The notes under the pieces are model-generated. The model ran no database searches. It was not told where the DNA came from and was given only the letters and a program-made list of their open reading frames with translations. A DNA stretch of 64,000 nt, from contig OX377202.1 in NCBI GenBank assembly GCA_947396885.1, positions 33,037,407 through 33,101,406 of the forward strand, given 5' to 3'. Positions 10,459 through 23,019 of this stretch are shown piece by piece. Both the position numbers and the translations under genes were made by a program. Origin of the DNA: Heligmosomoides polygyrus polygyrus. Its lineage: Eukaryota; Nematoda; Chromadorea; Rhabditida; Heligmosomidae. Positions within the stretch are counted from its first letter, which is position 1. Each line of letters starts with the position of its first letter.

Positions 10459-11330
10459 CTTTGGGGTCACCTGTAAAATCTACGCCGACGACAAAAAAAT
10501 CTACAAGGAGGTTGAAAATTTTCAAGACTGCCGTGTGGTATAGTCAGCAACCGAATGCGTAGATGAGTGGTCAAAAATGTGGGAGCTCTACCTCTTTTGA
10601 AAAATGTTGTAGTTTTACAGTCGGAACAAGAAGTCAAGTTTCTCAATCAGCGTACAGTCTAAGAGGAGTGTTAGCGAAGTCGGTCTCTGCCGTTCGGGAT
10701 CTAGGTTTCTCAATATCAACCGTTCTCAGGTTTGATGAGCACTATAGAGCGCTGGTTAGGAAAGCAATATTCCGAACTCTTAACTTATCTAAGATATTAA
10801 AAACGAAAGAACTGCAGACGCTCTTGCAAGCTTACAAAATTGTGGCCCACGGTAAAGTGTGGCACAACCGTGTTAAACCCCACCAAAAAGAATGCTATCG
10901 GTTTTTTGGAAAGCGTTTATAACAACTATAAATATAAGCTGTTTATGAGATGTTATGGACTTCAATATTGTGATTTGCCAAGCGGATCCATTAGAGCCAA
11001 GATGCTTAGTCCTCCTAGTCTGCGCTCCAAAAGAAAAAAGGCTGATTTGCTGATATCGTTAAAAATTCTGACTAAATCGGTTGCAGTTGACCCGTTGCGA
11101 TTCTTCAAACTATCTAAAAATAAAAAAATAAAAACTATCAAACTACCTAGAAATAAAAAAAGAAACTTAGAATCTATATCACTGTTGCAAGGACACAGGC
11201 TGGGTTAAGCTTTCTCACCTATATGAACCACAGGCAGCTCAACTGCCTGCTTAGTGAATCCAAAATTTTCACACAGATGTCGCTTCCGGTTCATAGGTCA
11301 TTTATTGCTCATAGATTTGTCTGTTTAGGC
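10459..11330 (+). pseudogene. CR1-like reverse transcriptase relic, 3' part
   Basis: Continues the LINE interrupted at 6584. VTCKIYADDKKIYKEVE gives the catalytic YADD box near 10480. Then come VDEWSKMWEL (10560), VRDLGFSISTVLRF (10700, the RDLGV-like motif after the palm), RALVRKAIFRTLNLS, and a positively charged C-terminal tail ending near 11208. Frame changes occur around 10560 and 10860. A degenerate 3' UTR with AATAAATACATTAAC lies near 11450. Confidence 0.65.
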
Positions 11331-11984
11331 TAATTTAGTGTTGTGTTTTATTTGGCAATCATTTCTTGAGTGTTGAGTTTGATATGTCTTGGTTTCATTT
11401 GATTTACCTTTCTTTATTTTAACCTACGTGTATTGTATGATACGTTCTTGAATAAATACATTAACAAATAAACTAAGACGAATTTCAATAATTTGATGAT
11501 TTAGATCACTAACAAAAGAAAGGTCGAAGGCGTATGTCCAAACGGGGAAAGCGAGAGGTATAGAAAGAAGTTCCAGTCTACATTTAGTATAGAATTATGT
11601 TTTCTTGTTGGCTATGTTTAACTCTTATTGAACCTCGGCGTGGTTGGTCACGAAGTTGTTAAACGGCTTTACTGACCAACGTTTCGGCTGCATCGCCTTC
11701 CTCGGAGCCTGGAAAGAAAACCAATTAAGATTCACCCGACAAATTATCTCCGCAGTCCTACAAAATCCAATGTCAAGTTTTATTAGGCCGTTGCATATAA
11801 AACAATTTTAACTAAAAACTTTGACAGACCATAACTTTGCTTTGAAGCAATTTCATTAATCGAAATAAGCACATTCACAATAAATGCACTTTTGCCGATG
11901 CGACAGTAGATTAGACATTTCATCTTTGTAATAATCAGAATTACGAAAATTGATAAAACATAAAAAGTTATTTTCGACATCATC
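11331..11984. other. No gene seen; LINE 3' flank and possible PLE terminal scrap
   Basis: AT-rich sequence. Positions 11640-11710 (GTTGGTCACGAAGTTG..CCAACGTTTCGGCTGCATCGCCTTCC, abbreviated) resemble the non-coding ends typical of Penelope-like elements, but no coding part adjoins it. Confidence 0.3.
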
Positions 11985-12560
11985 ATAGTTATTTATCTTG
12001 TACAAAATAACCTAATTGTCCAAAAGTGATAAATGATAGAGAACGGATCTGGTGATTATGCTGGATGTGGCAGAGTTTCGTATCCCAATTCATCCAGTTT
12101 TTAGACAACAACTTTGGAAACGCGCGGACACGCGTTGTCATGCAGTAGGAGTGGGTCTCTTCCATTGACCAAATCCGGCTGTTTTTCATTCAACTTGTCA
12201 TGCATCACTTGAACCTTGACATGCACTTCTTCGCTGTGGTAGTCTCTTCACTCTTCAAGAACTGTTATGGACTAAATCAGCTGTGATAGTCTACTCCGCT
12301 GTCTCTCCAGTTTCGGCATCTCCTTGGGACTATCATTCTTGTCCAGCCAATGTGTAGAGCGGCGAAGATTGTCATAAAGGATCCACTTTTCGTCACATGT
12401 CACGATCCTCTCCAAAAGGCATCCTTAGACTATGCAGCCTTAACGAAACGCAGGTGTCGTGGCACTTCAGCATCCGCCCAGCGAGCACTTCGTGCGGGAT
12501 CCATATGTCCAGTTTTGTTACTTTTCGACCACATCTAAGTGGCGACTGATAATGATGCTG
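11985..12560 (-). pseudogene. Mariner-type transposase relic
   Basis: Minus-strand translation with several stops. Near 12520-12470 it has the ARSARWADA..PRHLRF stretch resembling the W..D..P.H sequence upstream of the second catalytic Asp in mariner. Near 12140-12020 it has the equivalent of HDNARPH (YCMTTRVRAFP, decayed), then LNELGYETLPH-like (WMNWDTKLCHIQHNHQ) and FGQLGYFVQDK in place of FKHLD.FLQGK. Terminal inverted repeats were not found. It is inactive. Confidence 0.55.
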
Positions 12561-13411
12561 TCAACGCTTCCACCGTGGCTTCGAATTGGTCGTCGTTAAG
12601 GAGTGACATAACAATTCATCCTAAAGTGGTCTAGGGCAGAAAGTGTCCTAAGCTTTTCCTTCCCATTCAGATGCTCCTTTATCCTCACACGTAGAGAACA
12701 GCTGGTTTCGCTGAAGTACTCCTGGCCGCAAGTTTGGCAGTAGAAGCTACACCCCATACAGTGCAGTTCCATTCCCTTACCGCTGAGTAAACCTTATAGG
12801 GGTTCCATGCCTGTCAATTTTTTTTAGTTACGAGTCTTAAGAGCCAGGGTGGGAGGGAGATTCGTTGCAACACCAAGCCAGCTTTATAGGGTAAGTTGAG
12901 TACATGAGATTACTCTGCTCTGAAGAGCGCTAGCCTTGTATGAGTCTTTGAGAGAATGTCTTAAAGAACCAAGATTCCGAAAGCCTAGAATACGCTACTC
13001 AGAATGTTTATGACTATTGGCCTACCTGTAGATACAGTGACAGGCATGCTTATAGTAAGAAACAACATGCGGTCAACTCCGAGCCTCGCGGCGGCAATTT
13101 TTTAATCATCCAACATAATATATTCTATATTCCCACACCTAAGTCGCATTCCTTAGAACTATCATATTTTCTACTGGCTACCTGTGAGACAACAATTGGT
13201 CAAGAAGTCGCAAACAACGGTCACATTGCTACGATAGAACAGAAACGTCCAGCTAATATTCAAACCAGCCGAACGCAAGTACCGGCAACTAATTTTTGGT
13301 ATACGGTAGTTCACTGCGGCAGGTCTGTGGTTTATGTATTTTCAACACCTCTAGTTCGAAGTACAACGCAATTAAAAGTCTTCATTGGAGGTTTCAATAG
13401 AAGATAAGGTT
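12561..13411. other. No gene recognised
   Basis: Mixed sequence between the mariner relic and the last lectin exon. It is downstream of the lectin gene, so part of 13300-13411 may be its 3' UTR; no clear AATAAA was found close to the stop. Confidence 0.3.
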
Positions 13412-16400
13412 TCATTCGTCGATCTTACATATGAAGCCTCTGTCCTGCATTGAGCACCCAACATCGGCCCAATGCCCACGGTCAATCCTATCAGCCAGCA
13501 TCTGAAATGGTGAGCTATATTGTTTTTTATGTTGTTGTGGGAACATGCTGATTACATTGGGTTGTTCGATAATTAATGTCGCTTTTTCATTTTTTTCAAA
13601 GCGGATTAGATTTAGTTTTATATTAACAACATTCTTTAATCAATTATATCTCGAACATTTTCTTGAATGATCTCACTTTTGGTAAAAGGTAGTCTAGTGA
13701 CTAAGCTTTAAAATAGTATCTAATAATCTATACCATGCAATCACCACCACATTAAAATATAAAGTTCACGCCATCTATGAGGAGAACGATGTTAAGTATA
13801 GAACAACCCAATATATGAAGTCGACACTGGGACGGTAACCGCACCTCTGCGCATTCTTCCTCAGGAATAAAGTTGTTTGGTTCACGACGAGTTTCATCCC
13901 AGTACTTGAAATCCAAAGGGGTGTCGTCGGACCACTCCCACGAGCCATTGCGCCTATTGAGCCCAATCCATGCATGTTGATCCCACGTGAAATCCTTAGC
14001 TCTTAGTTTTCCAAGATATGTGTATGGCAACTTTATTAACTCTGAAATAACCGGAGAAATTAGAGACAGCAGTACTAGTGCATCTTGCAGATTAAGCTGA
14101 CGTTTATGCGTCTGTGGGTGACTCACCAGTGAATGCCTTCATCTTTCCGTGGATCTTCGAAAAGACACATGAGCCGTGTGAAGGAGATTGAAACGTTTAC
14201 TAAAGGTGTTTAGAACAAATTTGCTCCTGACCCTGTTTTTTAGTTGCTGCGCTGGTGCATTGTCCTCTTTCTCGTTAGGAATTAATGTAAAAACACATCA
14301 GCGCCAAGAATCGAACCTACAACTCCACTCGCTTGGCGTGAAAACGCTACCACTACACCGCTGCCGCAGCCGCTTGCTAATTTAAGAGTGCGCGATATGA
14401 GCTCGATAAGGCAAGCTTCGACCAGCCGGAACCTGCGAGATTAGTTCAGAATAGTTAGGCCTGCATTTAAAAAATATTTTCCCTTCCAGGTTTTGTATAA
14501 AACCTTTATTTCGGCCGACGTCTCGAAGAACTCGTCTTTCGTTTCTGTTGTTCTGGCCTGAAAGAAGCTCGAAATGGTCTTGACTCTGTGAAATTCACTG
14601 GATCAAGAACATCGCGTCCACCTCTTTGCCGGAAAGAGCGTGTTCCAAGGAGCGCTAGGAAACGTTACCACATCTGTGCGTTCTACCTCACCGGTCCTGA
14701 CAGCGCAAAGAAACCGGATCAATTGGCCACCATGGAGCAGGTGAGACGTACTGATTTGGTCAAACATACTGCTCCCAGGGCCGAAGAGGCGAAAATGTGC
14801 ACAGACCAGCATACGCGATCTCACAGCTCGCATAAACGAATAGAAGGCAAAAGTTCACTGGTAATGGAAATGCATTCGTTTCTGTTGTTCATGGGCCTGG
14901 AGAGCCTTTCAAGTCCCTATTTCGTTTTCATCACACAACACTGTGCATTTTACACTGAGGTCGTCAGCGGAGTGAGCCCCCTCCCCTTCTGTGCTTACCA
15001 AGCAGCGTCGGTTAGCTTTGCCTTTACTTACCAGTAAGGTGTTCCTTAACGCGAGTGCCTAGCACCCTCCTAGTTTCCCAATGTATAGATCACCGCAGGT
15101 CAACTCCAACTGGTAAATGACGCCTTTTTTTGCGCAATCTCCTGTCCTCCCATGCGGACAAATTACGCAGTCTTGCACTATGCAGACGCAGTCATATAAC
15201 CATTGCGAACAAGCTGTCGTTTAATGTTGTCTCTTGGTATATTTACCAGTACAACATCAATATCCAGATTCACTTCAGCTGTGCGCCATCTGACGTTGGC
15301 GCACAGCTGAAGTGACAGTGCCGAAATGAAAGGCAGTGAAAGACAGACTGTGTTGCTAAACGAGTTCATATTGAGCCCGAGTCGCGCTCTGCTTTCTTAC
15401 ACTTTTTACTCATGGAGCTTGTCAATTTTGCAGGCCAACGTACGTGACTCTTCGCGCTCCTCATTACCCGTACACATCCCCATTGCAGTTCTAAATATGT
15501 TGCGAGGCACAACACTTTCACAGCAGAAGGATGAGCCGATTTGGAGTGAATGATGATATTCATGGAGCTGTCCTTGCGGTACCACTTCATCCTGTATTGA
15601 CCGTTATAAACCCTGATTTGGGTATTTAAAAAGGGTAGCCAGCCTTGTCACGGAAGTTCTCGCATGAACTATATGTACGGTGATTGTGTGTTAAGAATGT
15701 TAAACAGTTTATCCAATTAGGATTGAGTTGTTGTTACGATACAACAATCGTCGATGTATCGGCAGTATATCCTGGTCGCTTGATACTGACTGGAGAAGGA
15801 TTGAAGTCGGATCGAAAGAGATGTAATGTAATGTTCTTCGGTCAAGAGCAAAGTTACCCTTTCCGCGAAGTTCATCTCTTAGGAGTGAGAATAATGGGAG
15901 TCCACTCTGGAAGCAACATTAAGGGCACTGTTCCCCACAGACATTGAGACAGGGAGCCTCAACATACCCCGATTACCACAGGCCCATATCAGGCAAGGTT
16001 CACTCTCATTGTTAATACAAAAGTTTCTACGAAGGTGTTGGGCTGTTCGTTTTTAATGTCTCAAGACATCTGTGCAGATATATTTCCCAGAGTTGTGGGC
16101 GGAATGCATAAACTTCGAGATCAACTTAGAGCAAGGGCTATAGAAAGTTTCAAACGTGATGCAATTAATGCTCATCACGAGCAACATTTTCACCGATTCC
16201 GTTTCTGAGATCATTCTATAATGAATCCGAATCAGTTCCAGAGGTCAATGTTAGATTCAGAATTCTGTCCTCGGACATCCAATGTGTTTTCAACATGCAT
16301 AGGCGTGACAGAACAACGAACCAGTCAAAGAACCAAAGGCAGTCAGTGAGATACGTGACCTGATAAGGCGGAATGAAGTACGGCTGTCCGTAAGCGATAA

Positions 16401-19400
16401 AGGAGGTGAATTCGTGATATGTCCACAAGCTTTGGATAAAGAAATCACAAAACTCCACCTTGCTGACACGCTTATCGTGTAACCTCAGAAAAGGTCTTTC
16501 ATTCATAATGCCGCAGATTGAACACGTTGCGGATATCGGTAAGATCCGCTATAGAGCCGTCTTATTAGAAGGCCAACGCTGACTACGCCAAAGTGTCCTG
16601 TGTTCTACAGCCTGCTTAAAACGAACAAATTGTCTGATGAAGAGAATCGCTCATTGACTGCAGAAACATACAAAATTTAGCCTAAAATAAGCTGCGTAGA
16701 CTGACCAGCATACAGAATTCACTGGTCAACTTTTGAACGTTGTACCTTCACTCTTGTAAACACGGAAAAGTTGCTGGAACGTTTGGAAGCTTGCAGATTT
16801 CAACCAGGTTGCGTAATTGAATCATTTGATGTGACTGCCTTGCACACCAACGCCGCAAAAGGGTTAGCACAGAGAGCAGTATGAAGAGACCTCAGTGGTC
16901 TAGTAAAGTGTATCCTCAGGGATACAACAGTTTCTAATGGCCAATAGAGTGCGAAATGGTACCGCAAGGGCAATATCATCATTCACGCCAAATCAGCACA
17001 TCCTTCTGCTGTAAAAGTGCTGTGCTTCGAACATAGTTAGAACAGCAACGAATATGTGTACCTTGTACTGGTAAATACACCAAAACACAACAATAATCGG
17101 CAGCTTGTTCGCAATCGGTTTTATGACTGTCTGCATTGTGCAAAACAGCGGGATTTGCCCGTAGGGTAGGAGGAGATTGCGCACAAAAAAGCGTTGTCTA
17201 CCAGTTGGAGTAATTGATCTGCGGTGATCTATACATTGAGGAAACTGGGAGGGTGCTAGGCACTCGCGTTAGGGAACACCTTACTGGTAACGGAAGGCAA
17301 AGCTCACCAACGCCGCTTGATAAGCATCGAAGGGAATCTCACTCCGGGGACGACCTCAGTCTAAAATGCACGATGTTGTGTCATGAAAACGAAATAAGGA
17401 CCAGAAAGGCTCTCGAGGCCTTCTGTATTCATGAACGAAATCCAGCCATGAACAACAGAAACGAATGCATCTCTATTACCAGCGAATTTTTGCCTTTTAT
17501 TCGTTTATGCGAGGTGTGAGATCGCGTATACTGGTTTGTGCACATTTTCGCCTCTTCGGCCTTGGGAGCACTACGTTTGACCATACCAGTAGGTATCTCC
17601 TGTTCCATGGCCAGTTGATCCGGTTTCCTTGCGCTGGCGGGATCGGTGAGGTAAAACGCATAGGTGTGGTAACGTTTCCTAGCATTCCTGGGAGCATGTT
17701 GTTTTCGGTGAAGAGGTGGACGCGTCTTCTTTGATCCAGTGAATTTCACAGAGTCAAAAACATTTCAAGCTTTCAGGCCTCGTTCGTTTCAGACGAGTTC
17801 GTCGAAACGTGGACCAAAACAAAGATTTTATATCAAACCTGGAAGGCAAAATGGATTTTTAAAAACACCTCTAAGATGACCCTGTTTCAAGAACGTCGAA
17901 CTCAAAGTTGAGGTTATTAGGGTATATTTAAAATCTTTTCCTCAAGAACTTTTACATGGTTAAAATCTCCGTCCAAAGTTCCACGGGAGGTTGAAAGCAT
18001 TTCTTGGTCACTGAATGCCATATGTGCCTCTACGCAGCACTTGGAAAACTGCCCACTCGGCTTGCCTGGCTTTCTCACTTTTTTGTGCTTATTTTTTAAT
18101 TCACAAATCTACCCAATTTAGATTTGTGGTAACGAACTTTTCTAAACAAAAGCTTCTACTTTATGCACGGCATGAACATTCTAAGAAATGATACACGCCT
18201 AGCTGCTTTTCGTTTCTGTACTTTTCGAAGACATTCCAATGTAATAGTAATGCCGGGAGCATGCGAAACGAACTGTCATATACTTGTCTAAATAATTTTC
18301 CTAAGGGAAACACCAGAACAAGCATTAGCATAGAAAAATACACCAGAAGACATAGTTACAGGCAGGACACGCAGGAATGTTTACCTATGTCACGTCGACT
18401 TCTCCCGATTCTGGCTCCTGGACGACTACCACCAACATGTTCGAAGCATTGATATTCGTGATCTGTATTTCCGGCTGAAGTCATGCCCAGGACCATGTAG
18501 ATAAAATCGTGTTACGACAAAGGTGTTGAAGCAGTGGTGCGGCCCGTGTGGGGCTGTTTAGGCGCGTTTTATACTCTCGACGCGCGCGTCAATCCGGGAC
18601 GCGGCGCAGTCAGTCGCTCCGCACCCCGGATTGACGCCGCTACGTGACTGCAGCTAGGAAGGGGAGCGTCAGCGACGCACGGCCATGAGCTTCAGCGTAC
18701 CACGGTCCGTGCACCATGACGGATGACGGAGGAGACTGTCTACGAGTCATTGGAGGACCACAACAAAGGATCTGTCTGGCTGATCAGCGGAATGCATCTT
18801 GGCAATGTTAGTGGTGGAATTCCTATGGGCAGCGACGAGAGTCCTTTCTTATGGCAGGGTTGGAGGTCGTCCGCTCAATCTAGGGTAGAAATTGGTGAGT
18901 GTGGCATAGAGTTGAATCCCCTGCAATGCAAGTGAAACTAAACGACCCTTATTTCGTAAATGTGCGGGTTCTAAAGTAAAACTGCTGGAAGATATTCATA
19001 GTCGATAATCACTCAGAATTCTCTCTCAGGTGGGGTCATTGTGCACTAAACATATCTTTAGCCTAGTAGGTGAACTTCGGGAATGTCTATAGATCTCCAT
19101 TTTCTTCCTAGGTTACAGAAGTTACGAGTGGCTAAGGTCATGATCACTGATTTTGCTCAAACTCTAGCGTAATACGAAAAAACGGATGTTAGATTCGTGA
19201 TCAACACCCTAAATACCTGCCCCCCCCTGAGCGAAGTTCGGTTGACCCCGCCCCCCCCCCCACCCTCTACTCCTCTAACTTTGGAGTCCTGAAAGTACAA
19301 TAGTGCCACCATTTTGCTAACCCTTTTTGTTCTGTTGATTGAGGAGCCTAAACAGAAAGGCCATAGCAAAATGGTTCATCCCGGTGTGAAATTTCCCACT

Positions 19401-21182
19401 CTACAGCGAGTCTGCCGCAATTGATCGCGCAGCGCCGCACCCATCGTTCCCGCGGCGCGACTCGCCGTATACCGTAACCCAAAATTCCGTCAAGGCGCGG
19501 CGGAATATGAAAACAATGTGGCGCCGCCACGCAGCGCGAATAATCGATAGCTATGTCGACCATCATGCCGCGCCGCATGACGGCGCGAGTATAAAAGGCG
19601 CCTTAAGCCTTCCGCACTTTTTCGCGGCATCCGCGTACCCGGCAGAGGCCAGAACAGCTGCGTACGCGGCCTCCACTGCCGTGTGCTAGAGTTCACGCCG
19701 CACTCCTTCCGCTCGCTCAATCACCAACGCGGTAAGGCGGCAACAATGCCTTGAAGGATTACTGCCGCTGCCACCGCGTCTGCCGCGTAGGCGACACATC
19801 ATGCTAGTTTTGTCTCGCGCGGCGACTCTGTGTCTCTGCCCCATGCTTTAAGATAGGGCTGCCGCGTTGCCGCAAAAGCGTGTGGAGGGCTTTAGGCGCG
19901 CGTCGGAGGAATCGAGAGCTCAGGGATGAAAGGCGCCCGTAGGCTCCGGGCGACCTTTCAAATTAGGAAATGGAAATGCGATATTCCAGAGTGCAAAACA
20001 GCTTTCGAATACGTGCCCTGGATGGCACTTTCGTTTGCCAAAGCATGCAAAACAGGTGGTTTCGTTTTTGTTTCGCAATGAGAGAACCCATAAGTACACC
20101 TCTTTCCGGTGAAGAGATGAAAGCATCGGCACCACACTATGCGTGTCACCCAGACCGGCTTTGTTGAAAATAAATGCCGCTTAAACATAACCTACCGTAT
20201 ATAAACTTGTTTTCCTCTTCTGAATGAACAGAAGCAAGATCTGCATCCATGCGCCGGCATCGTTTGCGTGCTTCGTCCCATCCCATCCTCTCTTCGATAA
20301 ACTAAAAATTGCCCCTTATTCTACTTTTATAAAAATGAGACGGTCTCCAGTTTCCAGTAATACTTCACTTACGGAATCACAAAATCCTATCCATTGTGGT
20401 CCATGTGAGGTGTGATACAAAAACTACCTACAACTTTGTATCAATCCATTCAAATGAGAAGCATTTACTTTTTCAATAGACGCAAAGATTCTATATAGGA
20501 TCTCACTCATAACATTCAAAACAACTTGAGCGTCATCTTCTTTACCACAAGCATACAATTTTCTCTGGAAGTTCTTTATTATTTTGGCGGGCTTTCGTCG
20601 ATTGCCTTCACCAATACCCTTTCCGGAAATCCAGTGTCCTGTGTTTTAAAGAGCAGATGCTATTAGATCGATCGAACACAAAAGTTTTTATCTAGCAAAT
20701 TTAGATCACTAAGTGTTTCTTTATTGTACATCGTCTTCTTTCACTATCGTTTTGTTAACTGTTCCCTAACTTGCTGAAAGGTTACCGATTCGCCGACACT
20801 CCTCCTATAAGTTTACACAAGAGAGTGATTTTCTGCTCCCAAAATCCGCACACTCGAACCTTCTCGAAGAGTGCTGCGACTGCGTGCAGAACCTTCAGAC
20901 AAATCGACTGCCTGCATTAGACTAACCATAAAGGGAGAGGGTCACCGAAACGTTGAATTGGAGGCCACATGGCTCAGCTCCTCCACAAGCGAGCCCTTCT
21001 ACTGCCAGCCGATTTGTGAGAAAAATTGGAAGAACCTCACGTACCACATATGAATGACCGTTGAAATGTTTCCAGTCAACATCCTCATCAAGCGTCGACG
21101 GAATGGGTTTAAAGCAATCGACACATGCAATGTTCAGAACGGCAGCGGCTGCTAGGGCCACGGCGACAGTTCTCAGAACCAT
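13412..21182 (-). CDS. Secreted C-type lectin, four exons, 176 residues
   Basis: Exons on the minus strand: 21182-21045, 20301-20196, 14041-13845 and 13501-13412 (stop 13414-13412). Joins are phase 0, 1, 0 with acceptors TTTTTAG, TATTTCAG and ATTTCAG and donors GTACGT, GTAGGT and GTGCGG. Residues 1-23 are a signal peptide (MVLRTVAVALAAAAVLNIAC). One C-type lectin domain follows: WDEARKRC and LASVHSEEENKFI (exon 2), WIGLNRRNGSWEWSDDTPLD, EPNN and EECAE (exon 3), HWADVGC and FICKIDE (exon 4). The four canonical CTLD cysteines are present. EPN is the mannose-type calcium/sugar motif; WAD replaces the usual WND. The ATG follows a TTCTTCAG acceptor at 21203-21201, so a spliced leader or a 5' UTR intron is likely. 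Intron 2 is 6.15 kb and filled with transposons. Ligand unknown. Confidence 0.85.
14301..14372 (-). repeat. tRNA-like sequence (pseudo-tRNA or SINE head)
   Basis: On the minus strand a good A box (TGTAGTGGTAGCGTT) at 14357-14343 and B box (GGTTCGATTCT) at 14317-14307 are spaced as in a tRNA. A 3' arm complementary to the GCGGCAG start is not evident. It is therefore more likely a tRNA-derived repeat than a working tRNA gene. It lies in lectin intron 2. Confidence 0.45.
14455..15595 (-). mobile_element. Penelope-like element, copy 1 (5' truncated)
   Basis: Minus-strand degenerate coding. From 15590 down, KWYRKDSSMNIIIHSKSAHPS, LVLVNIPRDNIKRQLVRN and then the GIY-YIG endonuclease region (DLSVKCTVLC, MHF..) match copy 2 in the same order. 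The shared 3' region (MRAVRSRMLVCAHFRLFGPG on this strand, 14830-14770) and the terminal GGTTTTGTATAAAAC..TTTCGGCCGACGTCTCGAAGAACTCGTC at 14490-14540 are the reverse complement of 17510-17850. It contains stops and frameshifts. Confidence 0.7.
15930..17860 (+). mobile_element. Penelope-like element, copy 2 (RT plus GIY-YIG endonuclease)
   Basis: Plus strand. Decayed PLE reverse transcriptase: VIMPQIEHVAD and AVLLEGQR near 16510-16580, PKISCVD near 16680, CRFQPGCVIESFDVTALHTN near 16790-16850, SSFTPNQHIL near 16985. Then the GIY-YIG nuclease frame 17214-17519 with GDLYIEETGRVLGTRVREHL, TPLDKHRRES, KCTMLCHENE, RNPAMNNRNE. In the GIY-YIG core this reads DLYIEE, with Glu for the second-motif Gly. 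PLEs prime from a nicked target and often sit as partial tandem or inverted copies, as here. It is inactive. Confidence 0.75.
18567..18573 (-). promoter_or_regulatory. TATA box of GC-rich cassette (left, inverted)
   Basis: On the minus strand CGAGAGTATAAAACGCGCCT, nearly identical in context to the cassette at 19590. It is surrounded by CpG-rich sequence in an otherwise AT-rich region. No downstream gene was recognised. Confidence 0.35.
18586..18637. repeat. 13-bp GC-rich inverted repeat
   Basis: GCGTCAATCCGGG at 18586-18598 and its exact complement at 18625-18637 flank CGCAGTCAGTCGC-like sequence, next to the TATA motif at 18567. Confidence 0.7.
19590..19596 (+). promoter_or_regulatory. TATA box of GC-rich cassette (right)
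   Basis: GGCGCGAGTATAAAAGGCGCC within a 19380-19930 block rich in CGCG and GCCGC words. The same core occurs inverted at 18567, so both probably come from one repeat family whose promoter carries this TATA box. The block lies in lectin intron 2. Confidence 0.35.
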
Positions 21183-21203
21183 ATCCGTTTAGGAATAGCC
21201 CTG

Positions 21204-23019
21204 AAGAAAGCTGCTTTGAGTAAAATACAAAACAAATACAGGTACCCAAGGTGTTCTTGGTCTTGCATATGCTGAAAACACTTTTGAACATGTCCACTTT
21301 TTATACAAAAACTTTGAACCTGATTTAAAAATCTGCTACAATCCACATCTCTAGCCCATTTAAAACTAATCATGCGACATTCTGGCGCATTGTAAAGACG
21401 TAGCTGCTTTATACATAAGATCCATGTTGTCAACAGGATTACTTCGGATACAGCATTGCTACCAAATTGAACCTTATTAAAGTATACACTCCTTTTTGCA
21501 CTCCTTGATGGAGGCTAACATAACCCTGTAGATAGGTTGTTGTGTAAAGCTGTCTCTTTCTGTACTTGTACTCTTATCCATGTGAGAAGACAGAAGAACG
21601 TATGGCGAAGGCAACTGAACAATTTAATATCGGCGGACATGAAGAATAAATCCGATAGTCTTAGGTTCTTTTCACAAATGTAGAAGAGAATTGCGACCAC
21701 TCAAAGTCAGACTTTCTGATTAGATCTAAAGGTTACGTAGTCCTCGAAAGAGTCTGGAACGTTCGACAGTTTACGTTCTTCAAATTTCTTGATGATCGTC
21801 TCACTCGACAGCAGCCGCTGCGAACCGTCGACTGTAAACCGCAGGCAGACCTCAATCAGAGGCGCTCAAATGCCGCTGAGCATGATCCACATTTTTTATC
21901 TTAAAAGTTTTTCCTTCTAAAACTATAGTCTGTTTTCCCTGAGCAGGTTTCTGGGCCTGCCACCAACCAGCGCGTGCTGCGGGCTAAATTGGTGGAGCTT
22001 GAGTGCTTGAGGTATGGCTTGGATACACCCCTCTGATCATCTATCTCAAGGCTGAATATAAGACAAAGACTGAAGACTGAGGAGTACATAAACGTCGGCG
22101 AAAGTTCCAGAAAATTTTTGAGAGACGATTCTGCCCACACGCATTGTTTGCCTTTTATTTGTGTTGGACGATTTGATTTATTCATGACGTGGTCTATGAT
22201 TCTGTTCTTGTGTCTGATATTCCATTCATGTTTATTAATAACATTCTGCAGGTGCTGCAAAGGTTTCTTCTTAAAGTTTTTTCTTGAAAGTAATAGCGAC
22301 ATATTTTTTATGGTAGGGAAAAGAAAAGAGATGGAATCGATCGAGATCAATTGGGTTTCAGTCACGTCGTCTGTGTTACAGATAGCAGAGGCTCAAGGAC
22401 TTGCTAGTACTGGGGATTCGGATCAGAAGCCTCATTTAAACTGAGGGCGCTAACGTTTTTAATAAATTTTTTTTAGATAAACTTCAGGTGAATCGTTGGT
22501 TATCGATAAATGCTATTGTTACCCCACTATTCTTTTGACGGAAAAATCACATTGCCACGCTTACGTCAAACTAGCCACTTCTAAGAGAAACTGAGCGCAT
22601 TCATAACATAAAAGGTGTAGCACAATTTTGTGAAACTTGTCATCAGTGATGTGGAGCTCTCAATCTTAACCAAACACCAAGCGGACGTTTAGATGTTCTC
22701 CTTTCTAGCACTTCTGGGCATAAACAGCTTCTCGTTACTTTTACCGTTCTTGTTCCAATGTATCCGTCTACCTACCTCCCTTATCATCAACAAATGGGCG
22801 TCAAGGCACGATTTGCTGGAGGTAACGGAGACACGATCTTACCCAGAGTTTTCAGCGCTGGCACTTGCTGTGCCGGAGGACCACTGCCTTATTCCCCAGA
22901 CCAGACATGGTGCCACCTTCCTCCCTTTTCATTTTGATCCCTCATGTCTTTGCCGCTTTTTTCTATTTTTTGCACCTTTATCTGCATTGTACTGCTTAAA
23001 TATAAACTTTCGTTTAGTC
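21204..23019. other. Lectin upstream region; no gene recognised
   Basis: No motif-supported frame. The minus frame at 21901-22365 and plus frame at 22693-23100 lack recognisable domains. The first kilobase is the likely promoter region of the lectin. Confidence 0.3.

Larger units (their letters stand above)
17861..20195. other. Lectin intron 2, non-PLE part
   Basis: Apart from the two TATA cassettes, this holds poly-C/poly-G runs (19220-19262) and no supported exon. Short frames here are not supported by motifs or splice sites. Confidence 0.5.

Noticed and set aside
11620..11725. PLE-like terminal sequence (CCAACGTTTCGGC)
   Set aside because: Suggestive of a PLE end but too short and without adjoining coding sequence to call an element.
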